Source: Myxococcus terminator_A (GTDB lineage Bacteria; Myxococcota; Myxococcia; Myxococcales; Myxococcaceae). From it: a stretch of DNA of 64,000 nt. Positions 21,238-30,652 of this stretch are shown in pieces. The stretch spans positions 297,467 through 361,466 of the forward strand of contig JBLZWL010000071.1 in assembly GCA_049194865.1 (NCBI GenBank), given 5' to 3'. Under the pieces are notes generated by a model. That model searched no databases. It saw only the letters and a list, made by a program, of their open reading frames with translations, and was not told the origin of the DNA. How positions within the stretch are numbered: the first letter of the stretch is position 1; the number at the start of each line of letters is the position of its first letter. The position numbers were made by a program, and so were the translations under genes.

Positions 21238-22077
21238 TCAGCGCGCCTTGGGCGAGCACTCGCCCTCGCCACGGAAGTGGCCCGCCGTACGAACCAGCGC
21301 GGTGACGAAGTCGCGCAGGTTGCGCACGTTGCCCGCGCCCCCCGTGCCGTACTGCTCCGCCGGCAGCTCCGTGAGGTCCACGGCCGCCAGTTCCTCCAAC
21401 GTCACCAGGCCGTCAGCCCCGGCGATGCCCAGCGTGTCCGCCGCCGCCATCGCGTCGAAGCGCATCTTCGCGTCCGGCGACTGCAGGTCGTCGAAGAAGA
21501 GGTGGTCGCCGTGGATGGTGAGCTGCACTGTCTCCTCGCCATCCTTCGGCACCGTCACGCCCGCGCCGAGCTCCGGGCTCTCGCAGCGCTCGTAGAGGGT
21601 GTTCGTCTTGAAGCCCCAGTCGAACTGCTTCGTCACGCGGCCCTTCGTCGCGGTGCCCACCACGAGCACGCTCAGGCCTTCCGTCTTCATCCGCTCGACG
21701 TCCGCCGCGTCCGCGTTGCCGGACACCGCGCTCGCCACAGGCGCAATCGCGTAGCTGATGTGGTCCCACTCCTGGGCGGACAGGTCCTTGAAGGACTCCA
21801 CCACCACCGGTCCGGGCTTGTGCACGTCGAACACGCGGGCCTGCGTCTGCTGCGCGGCCACCTCGCCGCTCGTCTCCACCTTCACCTCGCTCAGCACGAC
21901 GACGAACTTCTCGAAGCGCACCGTCCAGCCATCGACGAAGCCCGCCTCGTCGCCCACCGCGGCGGGAATCTCCTTCTCGATGAAGTCCTCGCCGTAGGTG
22001 GTGAACGTCACGTTGCCCGTACCATCGCTGCACGCGACGAGCCCCAGGCACGACAACCCCAGCATCCAGTTCTTCAT
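21238..22077 (-). CDS. Lipoprotein of TonB-receptor operon
   Basis: A 279-residue lipoprotein with signal MKNWMLGLSCLGLVAC (lipobox LVAC). The mature part contains DGWTVRFEKFVVVLSEVKVE, a motif class also seen in its operon neighbour (GWRIVLDSAHVSVG), then QFDWGFKTNTLYERC and a near C-terminal ADGLVTLEEL that looks like a degenerate Ca-binding loop. I cannot assign a family. It is the last gene of three that overlap by ATGA (receptor, 256-residue protein, this one). Coupled translation with a TonB-dependent receptor points to a role in handling the receptor's ligand in the envelope. Confidence 0.75.
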   Translation of the reverse strand: MKNWMLGLSCLGLVACSDGTGNVTFTTYGEDFIEKEIPAAVGDEAGFVDGWTVRFEKFVVVLSEVKVETSGEVAAQQTQARVFDVHKPGPVVVESFKDLSAQEWDHISYAIAPVASAVSGNADAADVERMKTEGLSVLVVGTATKGRVTKQFDWGFKTNTLYERCESPELGAGVTVPKDGEETVQLTIHGDHLFFDDLQSPDAKMRFDAMAAADTLGIAGADGLVTLEELAAVDLTELPAEQYGTGGAGNVRNLRDFVTALVRTAGHFRGEGECSPKAR

Positions 22078-22844
22078 TGCACGGCTCCTTCTTCCCACGT
22101 CACCACGTAGGCGGTTGTGTCTTCCACGCCGCGCAGCAGCGCATTGCGCGCCTGACTGTCGGCGGGGAAGGTGTAGACGCCATCCGCGTCCGGGTCGGTC
22201 GCGGTGGCGAAGTCGATGCGGTCCATCCACTTCCTCAGGTCCACGGAGAGGCGCACCCGGCCCGCTTCTGTCCCAAGGGACTTCTCGAAGCGCACGCCGG
22301 CCACGGGCTTGGGCAGGTCAGCGTTCACATCGAAACGGACCTGGCCTCCGTCCGGATTCGTCGCAGTGCCGACCACTCGCACAGCGTGGCCTCGCAGCAC
22401 ACCTTGCGCATCCGCGGGCGTCGTGAGCGTCAGCTCCAGCGAGCCGTACTCACCCGTCACCGCGCTCGCCGTACCGAGGACGCTGACTCCGCCGAGCAGG
22501 TCCACCGTGTGCGTCTCCAGCAGTTCGCCCAGCGCGTCTCCCGGCACGTAGTGGCCCGGGTGCGCGTGCGCCGTGCCGCCGATGAGCGAGTACCAGTCGA
22601 AGCGCGGTGTGGCCCGGCGGCTCGACAGCAACACGCGGCCCTCGAAGAAGCGCACCGGGCCCACGGAGACGTGCGCTGAGTCGAGGACGATTCGCCACCC
22701 GCGCTCGTTGCGCTCCTCCGACAGCTTCGCGGCCGTCACCTCCACGGGAAAGGCGCGCCGCTCCGCCTCGCTGCCACAGCCGAACGACAGGGAGGACGCG
22801 GCGGCCACGGCCAACGCGCCTTTCATCATGCGCCCGAGCTTCAT
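22074..22844 (-). CDS. Envelope protein of TonB-receptor operon
   Basis: A 256-residue exported protein. The N-terminus MKLGRMMKGALAVAAASSLS leads to FGCGSEAE, a likely lipobox Cys at residue 23. The mature part has GWRIVLDSAHVSVGPVRFFE and a His-rich motif AHAHPGHYVPGD, suggestive of metal binding, followed by beta-rich sequence. Its start overlaps the receptor's stop (ATGA at 22841-22844) and its stop overlaps the next gene's start. The family is unknown to me. The His motif and the operon suggest metal or metal-complex capture. Confidence 0.75.
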   Translation of the reverse strand: MKLGRMMKGALAVAAASSLSFGCGSEAERRAFPVEVTAAKLSEERNERGWRIVLDSAHVSVGPVRFFEGRVLLSSRRATPRFDWYSLIGGTAHAHPGHYVPGDALGELLETHTVDLLGGVSVLGTASAVTGEYGSLELTLTTPADAQGVLRGHAVRVVGTATNPDGGQVRFDVNADLPKPVAGVRFEKSLGTEAGRVRLSVDLRKWMDRIDFATATDPDADGVYTFPADSQARNALLRGVEDTTAYVVTWEEGAVQ

Positions 22845-25153
22845 AGATGGACCTCCAGGGTGAGCGAGGCCATCCGAGGCGACCCCGCGGTGAAATGTCT
22901 GGCCGGCACGAGGCTGGCTGGTGCACTCGGGTTGAAGCGCGAGCTGTAGACGAACTCGCCATCCCTCCAGCGCGAGTCGAGGAGGTTCCTCACCTCCAGC
23001 CGCAAGCCCAGCTCCCCTCGACGCAGCGCCACTTCCGCGTCCGCGAGGAACACCGCCTGGCTTCGCTCGTCGAAGGGCAGGGGACGCGGACCGAGGAACG
23101 TCAGGCCCGTGCCGATGGAGAAGAGGCTGCCTTCGCCTCCCAGCCACTCCACCGGGCGCTCCCAGCCGACATCCGCCCTGGCGACGAGCGGCGCGAAGTA
23201 GGGCAAGAGCGTGTCCGTCGCCGTCACATACGCGTGCGCCACGGTACCGCTCAGCGCCGCGACGAAGCCGGGCAGGGGACGCGCCTGGAGCGAGGCCGTC
23301 ACTCCCGAGCGCAACGTCTCGCCCGTGTACACGGTGGTGCCCACCGTGTGGTCGAAGAAGAAGTCGTTCTCCACCTGCGAGCCGAAGGCACTGAGCTGCA
23401 CGGCCCAGCGCTCGCCGTCCTTCCTCGCCCCCACTTCCGCGCCGTGCACGGAAACGAAGGGGGCTCGCTCTCCTTCGGAGAGGCTGCGCGCCTGGGGGGA
23501 ACGGAAGCCGTCGCCATAGCTGGCGAAGAACCTCCATGCATCCGCGCCGTCGGACAGCGCGTACTCCAGGCCCGCCTTCGCGCCCAGGTGCACGCCGAAG
23601 GCGCTGCGCGAGTAGCCCTGCCCGTCGTAGAAACGCGGGTCCCGGAACGCGAGCGCGTCGAAGACCTCCACACCCAGCGCGTCGGCTCGGCCGCCCACTC
23701 TGAACGCCCATCGTCCGAGTGACATCCTTCCTTCCGACCAGCCCCAGACATTCGTCTGCGTGAAGCGCGCGTCGATTTCGTCAGAGAAGAACGTGCCGTC
23801 CGACTCGCGATAGCGACGCTGCGACTGCTCCACGCCGTCTCGCCTCGCGCCAAGGCCCAGCTCCAGCGTCACGGGACGGCCGAACGCCGTCACGTTCCGA
23901 CGGTGCTCCGCTCGCGCTCCCAACACCGTGGCGTCATTCGTCTGCTCCAGGCCGTCGCCCCGCTCGTCCACCCGATAGCCCGTGAAGTTGTTGCGCAGGC
24001 GCAGGTCGGAGAGGACGCCGAAGAGCTCCAGCTTCGTGCGGCCCTTGCCCGCTCGGGGGAAGTCCACTCCGAGAAGGAGCTGGTGTCGTGACACCGTGCC
24101 TCCCTGGCGCGGCGTGGACGCGGAGAAGAAGTCGCTGCCACCCGTGAGCAGGTCGTCCTCTCGCACGACTCCCGGTGAGTCGAAGCGCGTGACGTAGCTG
24201 CCGCCGAGTGCTCGCACGGTGAGCCCGTCTCCAAGTCGCGCCGTCGCCTGCGCGAGCAGTGACGCCCGGCCGTAGCCTCGCTGCGAGCCGTAGCCCTTGC
24301 CCTCGCCGAGCTCCACCGCCGCGAAGGTTCCCGGGTCGTCTCCCGGACGCACCGTGGCCACGAGACGGCGCTGACGGTACTGCCCCAGCGTGCCCGCGAC
24401 GTGGATGCCCTGCTCCTTCACTCCCAGGTCCATCCGCACCGTGCCGGCGACCGCGAAGTCACCCTGCGACGCGCGATACGAGCCCTCCGTGACCTCGATT
24501 GACTCGACGACCTCTGGGATGACGAAGTTGGTGTCCGCGTAGCCCAACGCGTGGATGTGACTCACCTCGTTCACCGGCAGGCCCGCGACGTTCAACTCCA
24601 CGTCCTGGCCATGCAGCGCATCGAAGCCGCGCAGGAAGAGCTGGTGGGCCTTGCCTTCACCGCTGTGCTGCGAGGCCACGAGCCCCGGGACGGCGCGCAA
24701 CAGGTCCACGGCGCTGCTGCGCGGAGCCGCGTCCAGGATGTCTCGGCCGAGCGTCACTTCCGAGGCGCTTCGCGCGGTCCTCGTGCCTCTCACCACGGTG
24801 TTTCCCTCGGGCTGGGCCTCGGCGGAGAGGGGCGCGTCCTGTCCTGGGAGGGGTGCGCTTGGGTTGTCTCGCGCGGCCTCGGTGTTGGTGTCCCTGCCTG
24901 CCTGTGACGGGAGCGCCTTGTCTTGTGAGGTGCCGTCCTGCTCCTCGTGGTGGGCGCCTGGCGTGGTGGGGTCTGGAGACGGGGGAGGCGTCGTGGGGGC
25001 GTGCTCTCGCGTGGCTTCCGTGGGCGTTTCACGGAGGGGCTCGACAGGTGGCTGCTGCTCCGGACGCACGCCGGCCTCTTGCGCCACGGCGACGCAGGGC
25101 AGGCACAACGCCAGGAGACAGGTCGACAGCACTGCCAGGACACGCACGAACAT
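22841..25153 (-). CDS. TonB-dependent outer-membrane receptor
   Basis: A 770-residue outer-membrane receptor for active uptake of a ligand such as a metal chelate. The signal peptide is MFVRVLAVLSTCLLALCLPC. An unusual Pro/Thr/Glu/His-rich linker spans about residues 26-120. The plug domain is at about 125-240 (SAVDLLRAVPGLVASQHSGE, LFLRGFDALHGQDVELNVAG) and the beta-barrel extends to a C-terminal LTLEVHL. I chose ATG 25153 because the signal peptide starts there. It is the first gene of the overlapping three-gene operon. A His-rich protein is encoded 211 bases upstream on the same strand. The ligand cannot be read from the sequence. Confidence 0.92.
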   Translation of the reverse strand: MFVRVLAVLSTCLLALCLPCVAVAQEAGVRPEQQPPVEPLRETPTEATREHAPTTPPPSPDPTTPGAHHEEQDGTSQDKALPSQAGRDTNTEAARDNPSAPLPGQDAPLSAEAQPEGNTVVRGTRTARSASEVTLGRDILDAAPRSSAVDLLRAVPGLVASQHSGEGKAHQLFLRGFDALHGQDVELNVAGLPVNEVSHIHALGYADTNFVIPEVVESIEVTEGSYRASQGDFAVAGTVRMDLGVKEQGIHVAGTLGQYRQRRLVATVRPGDDPGTFAAVELGEGKGYGSQRGYGRASLLAQATARLGDGLTVRALGGSYVTRFDSPGVVREDDLLTGGSDFFSASTPRQGGTVSRHQLLLGVDFPRAGKGRTKLELFGVLSDLRLRNNFTGYRVDERGDGLEQTNDATVLGARAEHRRNVTAFGRPVTLELGLGARRDGVEQSQRRYRESDGTFFSDEIDARFTQTNVWGWSEGRMSLGRWAFRVGGRADALGVEVFDALAFRDPRFYDGQGYSRSAFGVHLGAKAGLEYALSDGADAWRFFASYGDGFRSPQARSLSEGERAPFVSVHGAEVGARKDGERWAVQLSAFGSQVENDFFFDHTVGTTVYTGETLRSGVTASLQARPLPGFVAALSGTVAHAYVTATDTLLPYFAPLVARADVGWERPVEWLGGEGSLFSIGTGLTFLGPRPLPFDERSQAVFLADAEVALRRGELGLRLEVRNLLDSRWRDGEFVYSSRFNPSAPASLVPARHFTAGSPRMASLTLEVHL

Positions 25154-25364
25154 GGAGGCACCCACGGCAGGACCCTTCACGCTCCGCGCCCTCGTTCACG
25201 CCGGACTTCTCGCGTGACACCGCTGGCGCATCGTTGTGACAGCCCGCCGTCATGGAGACGGAAGTGATGTGCGATGACGCGTGAACGACTTCGTGCTCAC
25301 TCCGCGCACACGTGCGCGAGAGCACCAGGCTCACGACGGGTTCAGCTGGTTCTAAGGCCCGGGA

Positions 25365-25850
25365 CTACGGGCCTTGGGGCATCGCCGTCGGTCTCGGCGA
25401 CGCTCCAGGTGCTACCGCGGGTCCGCGCGCGACCTCGGTCGTCCAGGAGAGCCAGCGCACGGCGGGCACATGGACCACGGCCCATGTCGTCGCGACCGCG
25501 CTCAGGTGCTCCACCGAGCCTGTCAGGTGCTTGTGCCCATCCGAGCCGTGGCCCTCGTTCCGCTGACCAGCGGCCTTGCGAGGCTGCTCCGGCGACAGGG
25601 GGGAGGTCTCGGCTCGGGCCTCGTGCGAGTGGGCCTTGCCGCCGTGTCGGTGGACATGTGCCGCGCCACCCAACCCGCCCGCATGACCCACCACCGCGTG
25701 CAACACCGGCGCGACGGCAAGCCCGTACACCAGGACCATCAGGCCCAGGCTCGCGAGGTCTCGTCGGTCGTGGGGATTCAGCAAGGCGCGGTCAGCGGCA
25801 GGAGGGCAGTCGCCGCCTCCTACCCGGCTTCCTCCGTGCATGCAAGGCAA
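25365..25850 (-). CDS. His-rich small membrane protein
   Basis: A 161-residue protein with one hydrophobic segment (ASLGLMVLVYGLAVAPVLHA) followed by His clusters HVHRHGGKAHSHE and GHGSDGHKHLTGSVEH. Clustered histidines after a membrane anchor suggest zinc, nickel or copper binding. The start is uncertain (25850 or 25841). It lies upstream of the TonB receptor on the same strand and may belong to the same metal-responsive unit, but the 211-base gap could hold a separate promoter. Confidence 0.6.
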   Translation of the reverse strand: MPCMHGGSRVGGGDCPPAADRALLNPHDRRDLASLGLMVLVYGLAVAPVLHAVVGHAGGLGGAAHVHRHGGKAHSHEARAETSPLSPEQPRKAAGQRNEGHGSDGHKHLTGSVEHLSAVATTWAVVHVPAVRWLSWTTEVARGPAVAPGASPRPTAMPQGP

Positions 25851-26448
25851 CGCCGGGCGAGATGTCCTCGATTCACAATGACATGCAGGAGCGTGCGCTC
25901 GGGTGGCTTCTGTGTTGCCGCGCGAGGGCGCGGCATGGCTCTGGGCGGCGAAGCGTCACCGACGACAGAACATCGGGGACAGCGAGTCGCATCTGGGCGG
26001 GCGCGATGCCGATGAGGGTGATGGCGCGAACCGTCAGTCGGTGAAGTCGGTGAGACACCGGAGCGTGTCGCTCGCCTCGCGTTGATGTGACGCGCCGGAG
26101 GTGACTCGCGCTCAGTTCACCGTGCGGCATGTGGCCCGCTCACCGTGCGCTCACTTCGCCCGTGGGTCGGAACAGGGCCCACTGTCCTCGTACCCGCGCA
26201 CCGTGCCCTTGCCCGTAGGTCGGTGCAGGGCCCACCGTGCCCCAGAGCGTCCGTGTGCGGCCGTTTCCACGGTCCTTGGGCTCCCTCGGCTCCGCCCCCC
26301 TCCGGGACGAGCCTTCCGCCTTCGCCCCATCACTCCACCCAGGAGGTTGTCCACCATTCCTCCCTCGTGGATGTGGGTGCTGTAGCCCGCTTGACGCGAC
26401 GCATTGATTCCCGTGTCACCCAGGGCGGTCCGTTATTACAATCAGCGT
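25851..26448. other. Intergenic region without a clear gene; one 25-bp repeat pair
   Basis: No frame here has conserved motifs. A direct repeat is visible: 26161-26185 and 26214-26238 match at 21 of 25 positions (core GCAGGGCCCAC / ACAGGGCCCAC). Near the right edge TACAAT (26436-26441) looks like a -10 element for glpD. Confidence 0.5.
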
Positions 26449-28146
26449 GTGCGTTCTGAATCCGCAGCGCTCCGCCAGTCGTCCACCGAAGGGGATATCC
26501 CACCGACGAGGCCTCGCTCCGAGCGGCTGAAGTCCCTGGCCACCGAGGAGTTCGATGTCCTCATCATCGGCGGCGGTGTCACGGGCGCCGGCTCCGCGCG
26601 CGATGCCGTCCTGCGAGGACTCAAGGTGGCGCTCGTCGAGCGCGAGGACTTCGCCAGCGGCACGTCCAGCCGCTCGTCCCGCCTCATCCACGGCGGCCTG
26701 CGCTACCTCGAACACGGCCACCTGGGCCTCGTCTTCGAGTCCAGCATCGAGCGCCAACGTCTGCTGCGACTCGCTCCACACCTGGTCCGCCCGCTCGCCT
26801 TCGTGTGGCCCGTCTATGCCGGCGCCCGGGTGCCTCGCTGGAAGCTCAACGCGGGCCTCATGCTCTACGACGCCCTCTCCCTCTTCCGGAACGTGAAGGG
26901 GTACAAGCGCCTCAACCGCGAGCAGCTCCACGCGGCCGAGCCCGCCCTGCGCACCGACGCCCTCAAGGGCGGCGCCCGCTACTACGACGCCGCCACCGAC
27001 GACGCCCGCCTCACCCTGGCCAACGCCCTGGGCGCCGCCGAGGCCGGCGCCGTCGTCCTCAATCACGCCTCCGTCCAGCGCCTCACCGTCGAGGACGGAC
27101 ACGCCCGCGGCGCCGTCGTCGTCGACCACCTCACCGGCCAGGAAATCACGGTGCGCGCTCGCGCCATCGTCAACGCCACCGGCCCGTGGAGCGATGAGAT
27201 TCGCAAGCTCGATGCCTCCGGCGGCAACGTGCACGCGGTGCGCGGCAGCAAGGGCGTCCACATCGCCGTCCCTCGCGAGCGGCTGGGCAACCGCGATGCC
27301 CTCACCCTGCTGTCCCCCAAGGACGGCCGCGTCATGTTCGTGCTGCCCGCCGATGGGTTCACCATCATCGGCACCACGGAGACGAACACGCGCGCCCACC
27401 CCGCGGAGGTGCGCGCCAGTGAGACCGACGTCGCGTACCTCCTCGAGTCCGCGAACGCCTTCTTCCCCGAGGCCCACCTCACCCGCGCCGATGTCGTCAG
27501 CGCCTGGGCCGGCATCCGCCCGCTCTCCGCCACCGGCTACCACGGCAGCCAGGCCGACCCGGGCAGCGCCAGCCGCGAGCACCACATCGACGTGAGCCCC
27601 ACCGGCGTGCTCGCCATCAGCGGCGGAAAGCTCACCACCTACCGCGTCATGGCTCGGGATGTCGTGGACGCCGTGGAGCGGCAGCTGGGGCAGCCCCGCC
27701 GCAAGTCGCCCACCGAGACACTTCCACTGCCCGGCGGAGACATCCCCAGCATGGACGCGGAGCTCGCCGCCGCGCGGGAGCTCGTCGGCGACGCGGCCAC
27801 CGCCGCCCACCTGGTGCGCGCCTACGGCAGCCGCTGGCGTCGGGTGTGGGCCCTCACTCGCGAGGACGCTTCGCTGGCACGGCCGCTCGCCGAGGGCCTG
27901 CCGTACCGCGCCGCCGAGGCCGTGTGGGGCGTCACCCACGAGTTCGTCCACTCGCTCTCCGACCTGCTCATCCGCCGACTCAAGGTCGGATTCGAGACGC
28001 GGGATTTGGGCCGAGGTGCCGCCCAGGTGGCGGCCGAGGTCATCGCACCTCGCGTGGGGTGGGATGCCGCCGAAGTCCAGCGGCAACTCGACACGTATGC
28101 CTCCGACGCGCTGCGTATCTTCGGCATCGACAGCGCGGAGTCCTGA
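26449..28146 (+). CDS. glpD: Glycerol-3-phosphate dehydrogenase, FAD-dependent
   Basis: Oxidises sn-glycerol 3-phosphate to dihydroxyacetone phosphate at the inner membrane, passing electrons to quinone. The FAD-binding motif VLIIGGGVTGAGSARDA is near residue 37. Family signatures follow: SRSSRLIHGGLRYLEHG, YYDAATDDARL, VNATGPW and GGKLTTYRVMA, then the C-terminal DAO domain. From GTG 26449 the length is 565 residues. A TTG at 26404 in the same frame would add 15 residues, but the TACAAT at 26436-26441 is placed as a -10 box that would start transcription at or next to 26449, so a leaderless GTG start is plausible. It is a single gene. Confidence 0.93.
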   Translation: MRSESAALRQSSTEGDIPPTRPRSERLKSLATEEFDVLIIGGGVTGAGSARDAVLRGLKVALVEREDFASGTSSRSSRLIHGGLRYLEHGHLGLVFESSIERQRLLRLAPHLVRPLAFVWPVYAGARVPRWKLNAGLMLYDALSLFRNVKGYKRLNREQLHAAEPALRTDALKGGARYYDAATDDARLTLANALGAAEAGAVVLNHASVQRLTVEDGHARGAVVVDHLTGQEITVRARAIVNATGPWSDEIRKLDASGGNVHAVRGSKGVHIAVPRERLGNRDALTLLSPKDGRVMFVLPADGFTIIGTTETNTRAHPAEVRASETDVAYLLESANAFFPEAHLTRADVVSAWAGIRPLSATGYHGSQADPGSASREHHIDVSPTGVLAISGGKLTTYRVMARDVVDAVERQLGQPRRKSPTETLPLPGGDIPSMDAELAAARELVGDAATAAHLVRAYGSRWRRVWALTREDASLARPLAEGLPYRAAEAVWGVTHEFVHSLSDLLIRRLKVGFETRDLGRGAAQVAAEVIAPRVGWDAAEVQRQLDTYASDALRIFGIDSAES

Positions 28147-28373
28147 GTCGGTCGAAGTCTCGCGCCCAGCGTTCGCCTGCTTACGTCCGCAGGTCTCACC
28201 TGCTGAGAGAGTCGTCCAGCGCCTGACAGGCCCGCGAGCAGCCGGACGGCCAGCGTGCTTAACTTGCACCTGGGGAACGGGAAGCGATGTGCTCTCGTTC
28301 ACCCCGGCCGTGGATCCACGCCGGCGCAGGTGACGTACCTATCCGCTGGCTGGGATGCGCAAGGAGAATGACG

Positions 28374-30161
28374 ATGAAGCGTTGGGTCTGGCTCGGGTTG
28401 CTCGGTGGGGCCGTGGCGTGCACCAAGGTGCCAGACCGTCCCCCCGTGGAGACCGAGGACGTCTGTCCCGGCACGGAGGAGATGTCGCTGCCCGCACCCC
28501 GCGCGCAGGGACTCGAGGCGCGGCCCGCCGCGGAGGATGGCTCGGAGTCGGTGCTCATCACCTTCCGCCCCCGGGTGTCCGCCAACGCCATGGCGAACAC
28601 CGACGCCTTCGCCGAGGACGTGCGACGCGTGGGAGCCCAGGTCAGCCACCGCTTCCCCCGGCTGAACACCATCGTCGCCGAGGTGACGCCCGAGGCGCGC
28701 GCGGCGCTCGCCAACAACCCGGACGTCCTGCGCGTGGAGCCCAACCGCCCGGTGCACGCGTTCGGCATGCCGAGCCTGGCTCCCTCGCTCTGGCAGGGCG
28801 TGCTGCCCAACACGCGCGGCTCCGTCGGTGAATACACCGCCGGTCTGAAGGCCGTGCAGGCGACCGAGGTCTGGGACGCGAACAACGATGGCGAGCTGGA
28901 CGTCGGCGCTCCGTCGGGCACGAACATCAAGGTCTGCATCATCGACAGCGGCTGGGACGACCGGCACCCGGAGCTGGCGGCGGCGTACATCGGCGGCAAG
29001 GACTTCCTCGACGGCGACAAGTTCCCGCTGGACCAGGCGGAGGAGGAAGGTGTCGTGCGGTGGGGCGGCGGCCATGGCACCCACACGGCGGCGACCATCG
29101 CCGCGCAGCTCGGCGCGGGCGCGCGCGTTCGCCCCGGTGAAGAGCCCAATGGCGTGGCGGGCGTGGCGCCCACCGTGTCGCTGCTCGTGGCCCGCGTGCT
29201 GAACGTCAACGGTGACGGCAACACCGGAAACGTCATCGCCGCCATGGAGTGGTGCATGGAGCAGGGCGCGAACATCGCCTCGCTGTCGCTGGGCTCGACG
29301 GTCAAGTCGGACGCGGAGGAGCTCGCGTTCAAGAAGGCGCACGAGGCGGGCATGGTGGCCGTCGCGGCCACGGGCAACCGAGGCACGAACGAGACGTCCT
29401 TCCCCGCCGGCTACGACACGGTGATTGCCGTGGGCGCGGTGGACTCCAACAACGCGTGGGCGACCTTCTCGCAGTACGGCGACTTCGTGTCGCTGGTGGC
29501 GCCGGGCGTGGGCGTGCTGAGCGCGACCATCGTCGGAGGCGCGCCGTATGGCGACGTCCAGGCCGGCGGCACGCGCTTCGCTTCGGACCCACTGGAGTAC
29601 ACCGGGGTCGGCACGTACACGGGGCGGATGGTGTACTGCGGCCTGGGCGAGCGCGCGGCCTCGTGCGGCGTGGGCGCCACCTGTGAGGGCTTCGTGGCGC
29701 TGGTGGACCGCGGCGGCGGCATCCTGTTCCAGGAGAAGGCGCGCAACGCCATCCGCGCGGGTGCCAAGGCCATCATCATGGGCGACAACAGCAGCGAGGC
29801 AGGCCCGGGCTTCACGCTCACCGAGCCCTCCGAGCGCTGGGTGCCCACGACGTCCGTCACGCTCGCCAACGCCAACACCCTCAAGGGGCTGACGGGGCAG
29901 GACGTGACGGTGGACGTCACCGGTTTGGACTACCTGCGCCAGTCGGGCACGTCCATGGCCACGCCGCACGTGGCCGGAGTCGCCGCGGTGGTGTGGAGCG
30001 CGTGCCCCGCGCTCACCAACGTCCAGCTGCGCGCGGTGCTCCAGGAGAGCGCGCGGGATTTGGGCGACACCGGCAAGGACCAGCGGTTCGGCCACGGCCT
30101 GGTGCAGGCCAAGGCCGCCGTGGACCTGGCGAAGCAGCGCTGCCCGACTCCCGCGCCGTAA
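28374..30161 (+). CDS. Subtilisin-like (S8) serine protease lipoprotein with PA insert
   Basis: A 595-residue exported protease. The lipoprotein signal is MKRWVWLGLLGGAVACTK. An inhibitor-I9-like propeptide spans about residues 55-130. The catalytic triad is Asp in CIIDSGWDDRHPEL (about 189), His in GGGHGTHTAATIA (about 234) and Ser in SGTSMATPHVAG (about 525). Between His and Ser is a protease-associated (PA) domain (CGVGATCEGFVALVDRGGG, KAIIMGD), which in this family helps select substrates. ATG 28374 follows AAGGAG at seven bases. The product is expected on the cell surface as a nutritional or predatory protease. Confidence 0.92.
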   Translation: MKRWVWLGLLGGAVACTKVPDRPPVETEDVCPGTEEMSLPAPRAQGLEARPAAEDGSESVLITFRPRVSANAMANTDAFAEDVRRVGAQVSHRFPRLNTIVAEVTPEARAALANNPDVLRVEPNRPVHAFGMPSLAPSLWQGVLPNTRGSVGEYTAGLKAVQATEVWDANNDGELDVGAPSGTNIKVCIIDSGWDDRHPELAAAYIGGKDFLDGDKFPLDQAEEEGVVRWGGGHGTHTAATIAAQLGAGARVRPGEEPNGVAGVAPTVSLLVARVLNVNGDGNTGNVIAAMEWCMEQGANIASLSLGSTVKSDAEELAFKKAHEAGMVAVAATGNRGTNETSFPAGYDTVIAVGAVDSNNAWATFSQYGDFVSLVAPGVGVLSATIVGGAPYGDVQAGGTRFASDPLEYTGVGTYTGRMVYCGLGERAASCGVGATCEGFVALVDRGGGILFQEKARNAIRAGAKAIIMGDNSSEAGPGFTLTEPSERWVPTTSVTLANANTLKGLTGQDVTVDVTGLDYLRQSGTSMATPHVAGVAAVVWSACPALTNVQLRAVLQESARDLGDTGKDQRFGHGLVQAKAAVDLAKQRCPTPAP

Positions 30162-30169
30162 CGCGCGGG

Positions 30170-30652
30170 TCAGTCCCGCAAGGCCAGCACGGGTGAGGCG
30201 ATGAGGCACGCGCCCACCCGGGCCTCCAGCGCGGCGGCGGCGTCCTCGCACGACTCCACGCCGGTGGCGACGATGAGCTCGCGGCTCCACGGCTCCTCCG
30301 CGCCGACACCGGTGCCGCCCCGAGGAAGGCTGAGGCCCACGAAGGCCACGGCCGCCGCGGCGGCCATCGCCATCTTCCCCCAGTGCCGCCACTGTCCCTC
30401 GCGCCGCGCGTGACGCACGGGCGGCTGGGCCTTCTGCGCGAGCCGGGCCTCCAGCGCGGAGAAGTTCAACGCGGGGCGAGCCGGCTCGCGGCGCGCGCGC
30501 TGGGCCATCCACCCGCGCTCCAGCCGCTGCCACGACAGGGCGTGCTTGCAGGCGGCGCAGGCCTCCGCGTGCGCGCGCACCCTCGCGGCGTCCTCGGGTG
30601 CCAGCTCTCCGGCGAGCAGCGCGTCCAGCTCGCTCTCTCGGCAGGTGCTCAT
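30170..30652 (-). CDS. Anti-sigma factor with zf-HC2 domain
   Basis: A 160-residue protein. The N-terminus carries the anti-sigma zinc-finger pattern with HAEACAACKHALSW (His-x3-Cys-x2-Cys) at about residues 28-41. A single transmembrane segment (MAMAAAAAVAFVGLSL) lies near residue 95, and a short periplasmic tail contains two Cys. Its ATG overlaps the stop of the upstream ECF sigma gene (ATGA), so the two are coupled. The protein should hold the sigma factor at the membrane until a signal releases it. Confidence 0.88.
   Translation of the reverse strand: MSTCRESELDALLAGELAPEDAARVRAHAEACAACKHALSWQRLERGWMAQRARREPARPALNFSALEARLAQKAQPPVRHARREGQWRHWGKMAMAAAAAVAFVGLSLPRGGTGVGAEEPWSRELIVATGVESCEDAAAALEARVGACLIASPVLALRD

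Noticed and set aside
25873..26130. Possible small gene upstream of the His-rich protein
   Set aside because: No ribosome-binding site and no conserved text; the composition is that of random GC-rich sequence.
28299..30533. 744-codon open frame antisense to the S8 protease
   Set aside because: GC-rich codon bias leaves the antisense frame open; the translation is Arg/Gly/His-rich and without motifs.
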